Source: Romboutsia_E sp900604535 (lineage in GTDB: Bacteria > Bacillota > Clostridia > Peptostreptococcales > Peptostreptococcaceae). From it: a DNA stretch of 64,000 bases. The stretch lies in contig NZ_UWOT01000001.1 of the NCBI RefSeq assembly GCF_900604535.1, positions 310,001-374,000 of the forward strand, written 5' to 3'. A model generated the notes under the pieces. It made no database searches. It saw only the letters and a list, made by a program, of their open reading frames with translations, and was not told the DNA's origin. The translations under genes were made by a program, and so were the position numbers. Within the stretch, counting starts at the first letter, position 1. The number at the start of each line of letters is the position of its first letter. Shown here in pieces: positions 33,957 to 42,767 of the stretch.

Positions 33957-34814
33957 TTACTTATTAGCATCTATATATGAAAGTATTCCTTGTGCTATAC
34001 CTTCAGTAAACTCATCTAAATATTTATCACCAGTTAAGTTCTTAACTTCCTCTGTATTAGTAATAAATCCACATTTTATCATAATAGCTGAAACAGTAGA
34101 TTTATCTAATATATCAAATCTACCTACTCCAACACCTCTGTCTCTTATCTCAACATAAGACTTTATAGAATCTTGTATTAAGCTAGCTAATTCATTAGTC
34201 TTATTTATATCATCTTTTTTATAATATACTTCTACACCACTTGCAGTATTTCCACCATATTCAGCATTCATATGTAATGAAATCATAACATCGGCTTTAG
34301 CTTTGCTAGCTTCTTCAATTCTCTCAGTTGTAGTTAAATTTTTACTACTATCACTCCTAGACATTACTACATCAACATCAGTATGTTTAGATAACTTTGA
34401 AGCAAGTTTCTTTCCTATAGCTAAAGTTATATCCTTTTCATATACTTCAGTTTCCTTGTTTTGCATACCATTATCCTCACCACCATGACCTGGATCTATA
34501 AAGATAGTATATTTTTTTGTAGATAAACCTTGCTCTTCGCCCATGTCAAATTGCTTTTCAAGTTCAATAGTTTCAGCTTCACTAGTTTGTGTAGTTTTAC
34601 TAGCTATATTTTTTACTAAAGTTGTTACACCTTGTCCAGCTTTAAATAATCCAAAGCTTAAAATTAAAATCCCTACAACTAATATAGATAAATTCTTTAA
34701 GTTAACTTTTCTTTTTTTTACATTCTTTTTTCTTTTTACATTTTTTACACTTTTCTTGTTTTTTTTATGTAAATACGTAACATTATTTTTACTTCTACCA
34801 CGTTTATATGACAT
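33957..34814 (-). CDS. N-acetylmuramoyl-L-alanine amidase with membrane anchor
   Basis: 285 residues. The N-terminus is strongly basic (Lys/Arg/Asn-rich, about residues 1-42), followed by a single membrane helix (about 43-65) and a linker. An Amidase_3 domain then begins at about 105: IFIDPGHGGEDNG (zinc His), KETEVYEKDITLAIG (zinc Glu) and SLHMNAEYGG (zinc His). It cleaves the bond between muramic acid and the stem peptide and should act outside the membrane. GGATGGG lies before the ATG. The poly-basic N-terminus might contact wall polymers or nucleic acid. The gene ends just before hairpin copy D. Confidence 0.9.
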   Translation of the reverse strand: MSYKRGRSKNNVTYLHKKNKKSVKNVKRKKNVKKRKVNLKNLSILVVGILILSFGLFKAGQGVTTLVKNIASKTTQTSEAETIELEKQFDMGEEQGLSTKKYTIFIDPGHGGEDNGMQNKETEVYEKDITLAIGKKLASKLSKHTDVDVVMSRSDSSKNLTTTERIEEASKAKADVMISLHMNAEYGGNTASGVEVYYKKDDINKTNELASLIQDSIKSYVEIRDRGVGVGRFDILDKSTVSAIMIKCGFITNTEEVKNLTGDKYLDEFTEGIAQGILSYIDANK

Positions 34815-35043
34815 AGTTTCCCATCCTTTTACTTCTTAGTATATAAATACCATACTACTTAAATTTTATTTTATCATTCCAATATATAACCTTCAATATT
34901 TTTGTAAATAATAATATTAAAAATGTTTTCAAAATGTAATTAAAATGTAATCAAACTGTAATAATTTTATTACCTTTTTTGTTAAAAAGTATAGTAAACT
35001 ATAAAATATAACGACAAAAAAATACAAATTTTGGAGGTACTAC

Positions 35044-35520
35044 ATGAAAAAACTAATTTTAATATTATCTCTAGTTTTAACACTAGGATTAGTTGGATGC
35101 TCAAAAGGTAGCGAATATAAAAACGTTTCTGCATCTACAGTTGAAAAAGCAATTACATCATCTGGTTTACTAGTTGAGCAGTCTATGAATTACAACATAA
35201 CTGATTTTGACTATTTCAATGATATAAAAGATTCTATTGAAGAAGGATTTATGATAAGAGCTGCTATTAATATTGCACTTGAAGATATTTTATTTATAAA
35301 AACTTCAAGTGAAGATGATGCTAATAAAGCTTTTGAAGCATTAGAAAGTTACAAAGAAGGCATGATCATGAGACCTTTTGGTGATGGATACGGAAAAGAA
35401 GAAAATGCAACAAGAGCTGCAAACACAGTAATCGAGAAAAAAGGAAATTATGTATATCTTATATCTGCTGACAATGTAGAAAAGATAAACCAACTTATAA
35501 TAGATACAATCACAAAATAA
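35044..35520 (+). CDS. DUF4358 lipoprotein
   Basis: 158 residues. A lipoprotein signal ends in LGLVGC (Cys about residue 19), followed by a small domain with the DUF4358 pattern (VEQSMNYNITDFDYF, then IKTSSEDDANKAFEALESYKEG). GGAGG precedes the ATG. It ends 14 bases before an MBOAT O-acyltransferase gene, which is itself followed by a DHHW protein; DUF4358 lipoproteins often accompany these two. It is probably an extracytoplasmic component of polymer O-acetylation, although its biochemical role is unknown. Confidence 0.85.
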   Translation: MKKLILILSLVLTLGLVGCSKGSEYKNVSASTVEKAITSSGLLVEQSMNYNITDFDYFNDIKDSIEEGFMIRAAINIALEDILFIKTSSEDDANKAFEALESYKEGMIMRPFGDGYGKEENATRAANTVIEKKGNYVYLISADNVEKINQLIIDTITK

Positions 35521-35534
35521 GGAGATGATATAAA

Positions 35535-36914
35535 ATGAATGTTTTCAGTAGCATAGCATTTATTTTTTATTTTTTACCTTTAGTATTAATCTGTTATTAC
35601 TTATCTCCCTATAGGCTTAGGAATCTAGTTTTATTTATCTTCAGCTTATTCTTTTACGCCTGGGGAGAGCCTTTATATATATTTATAATGATATTCTCTA
35701 TATTTTCAGATTATATACATGCAATAATTATAGATAAAAATAGAGGAAATATAAAATCTAAAATAGCTTTAATATCATCCATAATTATAAACTTGTCACT
35801 ATTAGCATTTTTTAAATATAGTGATTTTTTAATATCAATATATAACAATATTTCTAATAATAATATTCCTTTATTAAATATTGTCTTACCTATAGGAATT
35901 AGCTTTTATACTTTTCAAACAATGTCTTATTCAATAGATGTTTATAGAAATGAAGCCCCAGTTCAAAAAAATATAATTTCTCTTGCATCTTACATAACTT
36001 TATTTCCACAATTAGTTGCTGGACCTATAGTTAGATACTCTGACATTGCAAATGACTTAAACAATCGTACACATAATTTTGATAAACTTTACGATGGTGT
36101 TTGTAGGTTTATAATAGGACTTTCTAAAAAAGTAATACTTGCTAATAACCTAGGGATAATCTGGTTTAATATAAAAAGTTCTAATTATAATAACTTATCT
36201 ATATCAACTGCATGGCTTGGTATAATCTGCTTTACACTACAAATATACTTCGACTTTTCAGGATACTCTGATATGGCAATTGGACTAGGTAAGATGTTTG
36301 GATTTAGCTTTTTAGAAAACTTTAACTATCCTTATATATCCAAATCTATAACTGAATTTTGGAGAAGATGGCATATGTCATTAGGAATATGGTTTAGAGA
36401 TTATGTTTATATACCTCTAGGAGGAAATAGATGCGCTAAATCAAGATGGCTATTTAATATTATTGTAGTATGGTTTTTAACAGGACTTTGGCATGGAGCT
36501 AGTTTTAACTTTATATTATGGGGACTTTACTTTGGATTTATTTTAATTTTAGAAAAACTATTTTTACTAGAAAAACTAAAATCCTTACCTAATATAGTTA
36601 GTCATCTATATGTAATAATTTTAATTTTAATTAGTTTCGTATTATTTGATATAACAAGCTTTAACGATGTATTTAAATATTATAAAGCAATGTTTAACTT
36701 TAATAATGTATTAATTGATAAAACATTTTTATATTACTTAGTACCTAACATATCAATTTTAATTATAGGAATACTAGCATCAACACCAATATTTAAAAAC
36801 ATACTTTCAAAATATACTATAATAAAATTTATAGCTTTAGTCTTAGGATTAATAATATCTACTGCATTTTTAGTAGACTCAACATTCAATCCATTTTTAT
36901 ATTTTAGATTCTAA
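35535..36914 (+). CDS. MBOAT-family O-acyltransferase (AlgI/DltB-like)
   Basis: 459 residues with about 11 membrane helices. It has the MBOAT core, including FPQLVAGPIVRYSDI, YFDFSGYSDMAIGLGKMFGF, NYPYISKSITEFWRRWHMSL and the catalytic histidine region LTGLWHGASFNFILWGLYFG. Such proteins move acyl (usually acetyl) groups across the membrane to a secreted polysaccharide. It stands between the DUF4358 lipoprotein and the DHHW protein with short gaps (14 bases each), so the three form one operon. The acceptor polymer is not known. Confidence 0.93.
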   Translation: MNVFSSIAFIFYFLPLVLICYYLSPYRLRNLVLFIFSLFFYAWGEPLYIFIMIFSIFSDYIHAIIIDKNRGNIKSKIALISSIIINLSLLAFFKYSDFLISIYNNISNNNIPLLNIVLPIGISFYTFQTMSYSIDVYRNEAPVQKNIISLASYITLFPQLVAGPIVRYSDIANDLNNRTHNFDKLYDGVCRFIIGLSKKVILANNLGIIWFNIKSSNYNNLSISTAWLGIICFTLQIYFDFSGYSDMAIGLGKMFGFSFLENFNYPYISKSITEFWRRWHMSLGIWFRDYVYIPLGGNRCAKSRWLFNIIVVWFLTGLWHGASFNFILWGLYFGFILILEKLFLLEKLKSLPNIVSHLYVIILILISFVLFDITSFNDVFKYYKAMFNFNNVLIDKTFLYYLVPNISILIIGILASTPIFKNILSKYTIIKFIALVLGLIISTAFLVDSTFNPFLYFRF

Positions 36915-36928
36915 AAGTAGGTGATTAT

Positions 36929-38059
36929 ATGAGCAAAAATAATATACTAAAATTTTTAACAGTATCTATATTTTTAATTTTTATATTTATATTTCCAATT
37001 ATAAATATACTTACTCCAGATAAAACAGTAAGTACATTAGAAAATAAAATACTAACACAATTGCCTAAGCTATCATTAGATAAAATTAAAAATGGTTATT
37101 TTATGGAGAACTTTGATAAATACACAGAAGACCAATTTCCATATAGAGAAGAATTTATATCTTTTAAAAATAGTATAAGTTACATGTTAGGAAATAGAGA
37201 ATTTAGAAATATATATATAACAAAAAACAACAGACTTCTAGAGAAATTTATTTTTAATAAGGAAATTATGTATCAAAATATTTCCCAGGCAAACAATTTA
37301 ACAGAAAAACTATATAAAGAATACAAAATAAAATCAAAACTGATAGTTATCCCTACATCAATAGCATTTTATGAAGAAGAACTACCTTCATATGCAATAA
37401 CAGATAATCAACAAGATGTACTAAACTATATAAAGGAAACCACAGAAAACTTTTATACACCATACAACATACTAAAGGAAAATAAAGATAAATATATATA
37501 CTTCAACACAGACCATCACTGGACTCAATTAGGAGCAATGCTAGCATATAGTGAACTATACAATAAAGATTTAAGTACAGAAGATGAGCTTTACTCAAAC
37601 TACAAAAAAGTAGCGGAAAGCTTTCTAGGGAGTTATTACTCAAAAGCAATACTCCCAACAATAAAAGGAGACAGCATATACTCCTATAAAAACTACAACA
37701 ATCACAAAATAGAAATAGACTTTGATAGAAATTACAACACATTATATGATAACGAAAAATTAGAAGGAAAAAACAAATACCAATACTTCCTTCACGGAGA
37801 CCCTGCATATGCACTAATAGAAGGAAACCCAAATAAAGAAGAAGAAATACTAATCTTAAAAGACTCCTTCGCCCACAACTTTATACCACTACTAGCAAAT
37901 GAATACAAAAAAATACACGTAATAGACCCACGCTATTACACATCAAACTTAGAAGACTATATAAAAAATAACCCAAACATAAAAGAAGTACTAACAATAT
38001 GTAACATCCAAACCCTAAATCAAGACAAATTCTTCCCAAAAACTACCCCAACAAAATAA
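36929..38059 (+). CDS. DHHW-motif protein (AlgJ/AlgX-like acetyl-transfer partner)
   Basis: 376 residues with one N-terminal membrane helix (about 8-28) and an SGNH-like extracytoplasmic domain carrying the DHHW signature in FNTDHHWTQLGAM (about residue 195) and a later LKDSFAHNFIPLL block. These residues are the catalytic set in AlgJ/AlgX-type O-acetyltransferases that work with MBOAT proteins. The 3' third of the gene uses more A/C-rich codons than neighbouring genes, like the Crp-family gene at 26180. It ends at the hairpin copy E region. Confidence 0.9.
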   Translation: MSKNNILKFLTVSIFLIFIFIFPIINILTPDKTVSTLENKILTQLPKLSLDKIKNGYFMENFDKYTEDQFPYREEFISFKNSISYMLGNREFRNIYITKNNRLLEKFIFNKEIMYQNISQANNLTEKLYKEYKIKSKLIVIPTSIAFYEEELPSYAITDNQQDVLNYIKETTENFYTPYNILKENKDKYIYFNTDHHWTQLGAMLAYSELYNKDLSTEDELYSNYKKVAESFLGSYYSKAILPTIKGDSIYSYKNYNNHKIEIDFDRNYNTLYDNEKLEGKNKYQYFLHGDPAYALIEGNPNKEEEILILKDSFAHNFIPLLANEYKKIHVIDPRYYTSNLEDYIKNNPNIKEVLTICNIQTLNQDKFFPKTTPTK

Positions 38060-38107
38060 AATATTGGGGCATAAGTGGAAGTTTTAAGTTCGCAGCCTTT
38101 TGTGGAA

Positions 38108-38176
38108 GGTGAAGGTGTAATTTGACATCCATTGTCAGCATTTTCCAGATGCATGTGTGTCAAATTACACATCACC
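38108..38176. repeat. Intergenic hairpin element, copy E, with a degenerate half-copy beside it
   Basis: The arms GGTGAAGGTGTAATTTGACA and TGTCAAATTACACATCACC, with a one-base bulge, are capped by CAGCATTTTCCAGATGCATG. Just upstream at about 38077-38104 a partial TTCGCAGCCTTTTG looks like the left half of another copy. It lies between the convergent DHHW and amidase-domain genes. Confidence 0.75.
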
Positions 38177-38210
38177 ACCCCACCCAAGGCCTTTCACGAA
38201 CATTATAAAA

Positions 38211-38732
38211 CTACCACTCATAATACCCCAATATCTTCAAATATCTTCTCTCTCCTTCTTTTAGACTTAGTGGATAATTCAACAAATCATAGGTATGCTG
38301 ACAAATCAAATAATCAATTAAAAAGTCACCTTCAAGAATAACCTCAGTAACAATCATATTATGATAGGCTCTACCCTCATAAACTAATTGAACAATATCA
38401 CCAAGTTCCAACTCATTATACTCAGCTTCCCTAGCATATATACCAAAGTTACTACTGCTTTCATTATTATTTCCAGTAATATACTTATAAAATGGTTCTG
38501 CCGCAGTCCAAGTAGGAGTTCTACTACTATCACTATACCAATACCATTGTTTAAGAACACTATTTCCAGAATGATCAAAAGGAATATCTCCAGCTTTTAA
38601 ACACTGAGAAATAAAATTAGTGCAATCGCCTCCCCAATCTTCATAATCTTTATATTCTTTATTTCTTCCTAAAGCCCATTTTTTAGCATAAGCTGCTGCT
38701 GCCTCTCGATTATAAGGTTGTAGTACTTTCAC
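38211..38732 (-). CDS. Amidase-domain (Amidase_6) protein
   Basis: 173 residues making up a single putative amidase domain (Amidase_6 type). YNREAAAAYAKKWAL leads in, the catalytic Cys is in GGDCTNFISQCLKAGD (about residue 37), tryptophan-rich stretches follow (WYWYSDSSRTPTW), and the His is in AYHNMIV. There is no signal peptide, and the start is a GTG preceded by AAGGGGGG. It overlaps the 3' end of the next upstream gene by 23 bases, so the two are coupled. Homologous domains occur in cell-wall and spore proteins; the substrate is unknown. Confidence 0.8.
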   Translation of the reverse strand: MKVLQPYNREAAAAYAKKWALGRNKEYKDYEDWGGDCTNFISQCLKAGDIPFDHSGNSVLKQWYWYSDSSRTPTWTAAEPFYKYITGNNNESSSNFGIYAREAEYNELELGDIVQLVYEGRAYHNMIVTEVILEGDFLIDYLICQHTYDLLNYPLSLKEGERRYLKILGYYEW

Positions 38733-39384
38733 TAATAACCCCCCTTAAAAAATAATCACTAAAATAGTACTTTGCATCTTCATACATTATTTTAAATTCT
38801 AAAATTTTTCTTATGTTGCTTCCCATTTCATATGATGATAAGCAAATTACTAATCCATCTTCTTCTAGATAAAATGCTTGATCTTCGTATATTTCTATGT
38901 TGTAAATCATGTTTATTAAGTCATAATTACTTATGCCTATTTCTTCATTGTTATCTAGCATCATAGCTAATTGAATTTTTACCATGTTTCCTATAAATGT
39001 TTTATAATCTATTAATTCATCAAAGATGTCTCTTAGTTTAATTTCTTTTTCTTCATTAAAATCATAGTTGTAAGAGTTTATATAATTTATGTTGTATAGT
39101 TCTATAAATTGACTAAATTCTATTGGTATACTTATTATATTATTTTTGTTAAATGATATTGTGTATTCTGTCATTAGGTTTACTACACTGTTTATATCTT
39201 CTTCTTTTAGAATTTGCTCTACTACATCTTTAAAACATAGCACATCTTCATAAATTTTTCGGTTTATATATTCTACGAAACCATTTTCATTATTTATTAA
39301 TTTAATTACTGGATAGTTTAATAGGCATTTTACTTGGTCTTCACTTTTATCTAACAACCTATCTTCAATTATAAACATATGCAT
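38710..39384 (-). CDS. DUF3298-like protein
   Basis: 224 residues. The C-terminal part (FYLEEDGLVICLSSYEMG, then LEFKIMYEDAKYYF) matches the DUF3298 pattern found in RsiV and polysaccharide-deacetylase-associated domains. The N-terminal part (PVIKLINNENGFVEYIN) resembles the companion deacetylase PdaC-type domain. There is no signal peptide or membrane helix, unusual for this group, which normally acts outside the cell. It overlaps the downstream amidase-domain gene. A role in wall sensing or binding is inference. Confidence 0.65.
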   Translation of the reverse strand: MHMFIIEDRLLDKSEDQVKCLLNYPVIKLINNENGFVEYINRKIYEDVLCFKDVVEQILKEEDINSVVNLMTEYTISFNKNNIISIPIEFSQFIELYNINYINSYNYDFNEEKEIKLRDIFDELIDYKTFIGNMVKIQLAMMLDNNEEIGISNYDLINMIYNIEIYEDQAFYLEEDGLVICLSSYEMGSNIRKILEFKIMYEDAKYYFSDYFLRGVISESTTTL

Positions 39385-39448
39385 TCTCCTCTTTTTATTT
39401 ATATAATAATTAATATGTCTATAAAAAATTTTTGTTAAGTAAAATATA

Positions 39449-39487
39449 AAAAAAAGACAATTTCTTTAAATTAAGAAATTGTCTTTT
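39449..39487 (-). terminator. Terminator of the NlpC/P60 gene
   Basis: The perfect stem AAAAAGACAATTTCTT / AAGAAATTGTCTTTTT lies just after the stop codon, with T residues on the minus strand. Confidence 0.85.
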
Positions 39488-39495
39488 TCTACAAA

Positions 39496-40650
39496 TTAAT
39501 AAACTCTCTTTGCAGTTACAAATCTACTTGCATGATAACTAGAATTTATATTAGATATTTTAACAACATCACCTGGTTTTGTTGCATTTATCATATTTCC
39601 ATCACCTATGTATATTCCAACGTGACTTATTCCACTTCCATTAGTGTTAAAGAATACTAAGTCTCCTGGCATAAGCTCACTCTTGCTTACAGTTGTACCA
39701 TATGTAGCTTGAGACTTTGAAGATCTTGGTAAAGTTATACCTTGTTGCTTATACACATAGTAAGTAAGTCCTGAACAGTCAAATGAATTAGGACCTTCTG
39801 CTCCCCATCCATATGGCTTACCTAATTGTTGTCTTGCTAAAGCAACAGCTCTTTCTGCTGCACTGCTTATAGTTGTACTTGAATTATTAGAATTACTTTC
39901 ATTGCTAACAGTTCCATCACTTACATTTAAGTATTGGCCTGATACCCATCCAGTACTACCATTTTTTAAATCAATTTGATACCATCCATTTAAACTTCCT
40001 ACAATGTTGTATTGTTGTCCAAGTTTTACACTACCTATTCTTGAATAATTAGTTCCTGCTCCACTTCTTACATTTAATGATGAAGTATTTACAGTTCCAT
40101 ATTTATTACTTATAGATTCTTGTGTTCCACCTGTAGATGGAGTTGATGATTCTCCAGAAACTGATACATAGTCTCCATGAATCCAACCTGTACTACCGTT
40201 AGCTAAGTTAACCTTATGCCATCCATCTTGAGTATCATGAATATTAACTTGTGTTCCTTTAGATAATTTACCTATCTTTGAATAATGTGTTCCAATTCCA
40301 CTTCTTACATTTAGTACTGATGTAGTTACAGTTCCTAATTTACTTGAACTTGATGTTCCCCCTGAAATAGTAATATATTCAGATGCTGACCATCCTACAG
40401 TTCCATTTGATAGCTTTATCTTATACCATCCATTGCTACTTTCAAGTATTGATACTGTATTGTTTTTATATATTTTTGCTATTATGCTGTTATTTGTTCC
40501 TGCTCCACTTCTTACGTTTAATACAGAAACATTAACAACACCACTATTGTTGCCTGCATTTGCTATAGTTATGTCTCCTACTAAAGTAGCCGCTGCTAAA
40601 ACAGCACTTCCAGCTACTACTTTACATAAAGTATGGTTATTTAAACTCAT
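39496..40650 (-). CDS. Secreted SH3b-domain NlpC/P60 peptidoglycan endopeptidase
   Basis: 384 residues. A signal peptide (about 1-32) precedes three bacterial SH3 domains of about 65 residues each, marked by repeated SVLNVRSGAGTN and SSLNVRSGAGTN units and NGWYKI / GWHKV. After a Ser/Asn linker comes an NlpC/P60 domain with the catalytic Cys in NSFDCSGLTYYVYK (about residue 290) and His in ISHVGIYIGDG. It is predicted to cleave peptide stems of the wall, targeted by the SH3 domains. AAGGGAG precedes the ATG. Confidence 0.95.
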   Translation of the reverse strand: MSLNNHTLCKVVAGSAVLAAATLVGDITIANAGNNSGVVNVSVLNVRSGAGTNNSIIAKIYKNNTVSILESSNGWYKIKLSNGTVGWSASEYITISGGTSSSSKLGTVTTSVLNVRSGIGTHYSKIGKLSKGTQVNIHDTQDGWHKVNLANGSTGWIHGDYVSVSGESSTPSTGGTQESISNKYGTVNTSSLNVRSGAGTNYSRIGSVKLGQQYNIVGSLNGWYQIDLKNGSTGWVSGQYLNVSDGTVSNESNSNNSSTTISSAAERAVALARQQLGKPYGWGAEGPNSFDCSGLTYYVYKQQGITLPRSSKSQATYGTTVSKSELMPGDLVFFNTNGSGISHVGIYIGDGNMINATKPGDVVKISNINSSYHASRFVTAKRVY

Positions 40651-40755
40651 TTGAAATATCTCCCTTATTAAAAGTATTCAGTATATATAGTATCATATTT
40701 ATACCATATTTTCCATATTTTACTTTTAATATTAAGGTTTTATTGTCATAAATTG

Positions 40756-41193
40756 CTATATTATATGAAGTGATAGCATTGTAACTATTACTCCTGCCAT
40801 CATATTTCCTATTAATACTCCTGCTAAAGCTTCTTTCATTCTCATTTTTAATATTGATGCTATTGCTGATGCTGTCCATGTCCCAGTTGTCGGAAGAGGT
40901 ACACCTACAAATAGGATTATTCCTAATATTGAAGCTTTTTTCATCTTTTTCATACCAGATTCTATTTTATTATCTACTTTTTTTATTAGTCCTAAAAATA
41001 TTTTCTTTGTTCTTAAGTAGTGCATTATATTTCTAAAACATAAAACCAGTGGTATTGATACTATAGTAGATCCAGCTACACTAGCTAAATATACACCTAT
41101 AGGATTTAAATCCATTGCTATACCAAGTGGTATTGCTCCTCTTAATTCAGTTACTGGTATCATTGATAAAATCATTATATGTAAGTATCCCAA
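40756..41193 (-). CDS. Small multidrug-export-type membrane protein (COG2426)
   Basis: 145 residues. The family signature VTELRGAIPLGIAMDLNP lies near the start, followed by hydrophobic helices and GVPLPTTGTWTASAIASIL near the C-terminus. Family members are annotated as putative small multidrug exporters, but the function is poorly supported. The start is a TTG six bases after AGGAGG; the internal ATGs have no comparable site. Stand-alone gene. Confidence 0.8.
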   Translation of the reverse strand: MGYLHIMILSMIPVTELRGAIPLGIAMDLNPIGVYLASVAGSTIVSIPLVLCFRNIMHYLRTKKIFLGLIKKVDNKIESGMKKMKKASILGIILFVGVPLPTTGTWTASAIASILKMRMKEALAGVLIGNMMAGVIVTMLSLHII

Positions 41194-41262
41194 GTTAGTC
41201 CTCCTTCAAAAAATAAAGATATAACATTTTATCATAATTGTTATATCTTTGTATATTCATTA

Positions 41263-42288
41263 TTAACCTTTTGCAGTTTCTCTGTATCCATCTGGATTTT
41301 TACTTTGCCATCTCCATGAATCTTGGCACATTTCATCTATACCATAATTAGCTTTCCATCCAAGTTCTTTTTCTGCTTTACTTGGATCTGCATAGCATAC
41401 TGCTACATCTCCAGCTCTTCTATCAGTAATCGTATAAGGTATTTTTTTACCACTAGCTCTTGAAAATGCATTTACAAGTTGAAGTACACTATATCCATGA
41501 CCCGTTCCTAAATTATAAGTTACAAGACCTGGGTTTTCTTCGAGTTTTTTTAATGCTTTAACATGTCCTCTTGCTAAGTCTAGTACATGTATATAATCTC
41601 TTATACCTGTTCCATCTAAAGTATCATAATCATCTCCAAATATATTTAATACAGGTAGCTTACCAACAGCAACCTTAGTTATATATGGCATTATATTATT
41701 TGGTATTCCATCTGGTTCTTCTCCAATTAGACCACTTTTATGAGCTCCAATAGGGTTAAAATATCTTAGAATAGCTACATCTAATGAGGAATATGCAAAA
41801 CACATATCTCTAAGTATATCTTCTATAATTAGCTTACTTCTTCCATATGGGTTTGTTACTGATAACGGAAAATCTTCTACTATAGGACACTTTTTAGGTT
41901 GGCCATATACAGTTGCTGATGAACTAAACACAAATTTACATACACTATATTTTCTCATTAAATCGAATAAATACAGAGTACTTAAAATATTGTTATAGTA
42001 ATAATCTAATGGTTTTTTTACAGATTCTCCAACAGCTTTTAATGCTGCAAAATGTATTATAGCATCTATTTCATTTTCTTTAAATACAATTTCTAAATCT
42101 TCTTTATTAGTTAAATCCACCTCATAAAATTTAAAATCCTTTTTAGATATTTCCCTAATTCTATCTAATACAATTGGACTACTATTACTAAAATTATCTA
42201 CAACTACTACATTATAATTATAGTTTAATAGCTCTACTACAGTATGACTACCTATGTATCCAGCCCCACCTGTTACTAATATATTCAT
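41263..42288 (-). CDS. galE: UDP-glucose 4-epimerase
   Basis: 341 residues of the extended SDR family. The NAD motif is ILVTGGAGYIGSHTVVELL, and the catalytic Ser and YxxxK are in FSSSATVYG and NPYGRSKLIIED. ARGHVKALKKL and the closing RAGDVAVCYADPSKAEKELGWKA are typical of GalE. It interconverts UDP-glucose and UDP-galactose (and possibly the N-acetyl forms) for surface polysaccharide. The frame opens at a TTG (42297), but the ATG at 42288, preceded by TTGGGG, starts directly on the Rossmann fold. It lies immediately downstream of rnpB, past a terminator. Confidence 0.95.
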   Translation of the reverse strand: MNILVTGGAGYIGSHTVVELLNYNYNVVVVDNFSNSSPIVLDRIREISKKDFKFYEVDLTNKEDLEIVFKENEIDAIIHFAALKAVGESVKKPLDYYYNNILSTLYLFDLMRKYSVCKFVFSSSATVYGQPKKCPIVEDFPLSVTNPYGRSKLIIEDILRDMCFAYSSLDVAILRYFNPIGAHKSGLIGEEPDGIPNNIMPYITKVAVGKLPVLNIFGDDYDTLDGTGIRDYIHVLDLARGHVKALKKLEENPGLVTYNLGTGHGYSVLQLVNAFSRASGKKIPYTITDRRAGDVAVCYADPSKAEKELGWKANYGIDEMCQDSWRWQSKNPDGYRETAKG

Positions 42289-42330
42289 TTTCCCCAATTC
42301 CCCTTTTAATTTAATTACTTAAATTTATGT

Positions 42331-42358
42331 AAAAAAAACACCAGCTTATGCTAGTGTA
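42331..42358 (-). terminator. Terminator of rnpB
   Basis: On the minus strand the stem ACACTAGC / GCTGGTGT is followed by eight T residues, directly after the 3' end of the RNase P RNA. Confidence 0.85.
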
Positions 42359-42363
42359 TGTCA

Positions 42364-42714
42364 TTAAATTGAGCAAGTCTATAAGCGGAGTTCTGTATTT
42401 GATGATCATCTTTCTAGGCCTATTGTCACCAATAGGCTCAAGCGTCCTACCTACCGGAGGGTACGAGCAGCACCCTATTTACCCTAACTTGGACTTGCTC
42501 CGGGTGGGGTTTACACGGCTTGGCTAGTCACCTAGCCAACGGTGAGCTCTTACCTCACCTTTTCATCCTTACCAAACTAGTTGGCGGTTATTTTCTGTTG
42601 CACTTTCCTTAGGATCACTCCCACTAGACGTTATCTAGCACCCTTGCTCTATGGAGCTCCGACTTTCCTCACGTAGCTAATGCTACCCGCGATCATCTGG
42701 CTTACTTAATTTAA
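42364..42714 (-). ncRNA. rnpB: RNase P RNA component, bacterial
   Basis: On the minus strand the conserved core is visible: GAGGAAAGTCGGAGCTCC (the CR-I region), GTGCAACAGAAAATAACCGCC, AAGGATGAAAAGGTGAGGTAAGAGCTCACC, then CCGGTAGGTAGG and the 3' ACAGAACTCCGCTTATAGAC. The ends AATTAAGTAAGC and GACTTGCTCAATTT pair to form P1. This is the catalytic RNA that matures tRNA 5' ends. The region is much more GC-rich than its surroundings, as structured RNAs are. The length of about 350 bases and the overall order fit type A. Confidence 0.95.
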
Positions 42715-42767
42715 TTGACTTTCACTATATTATCATATTTTTTTTATCGTGTCAAAAGTTAAATTTT

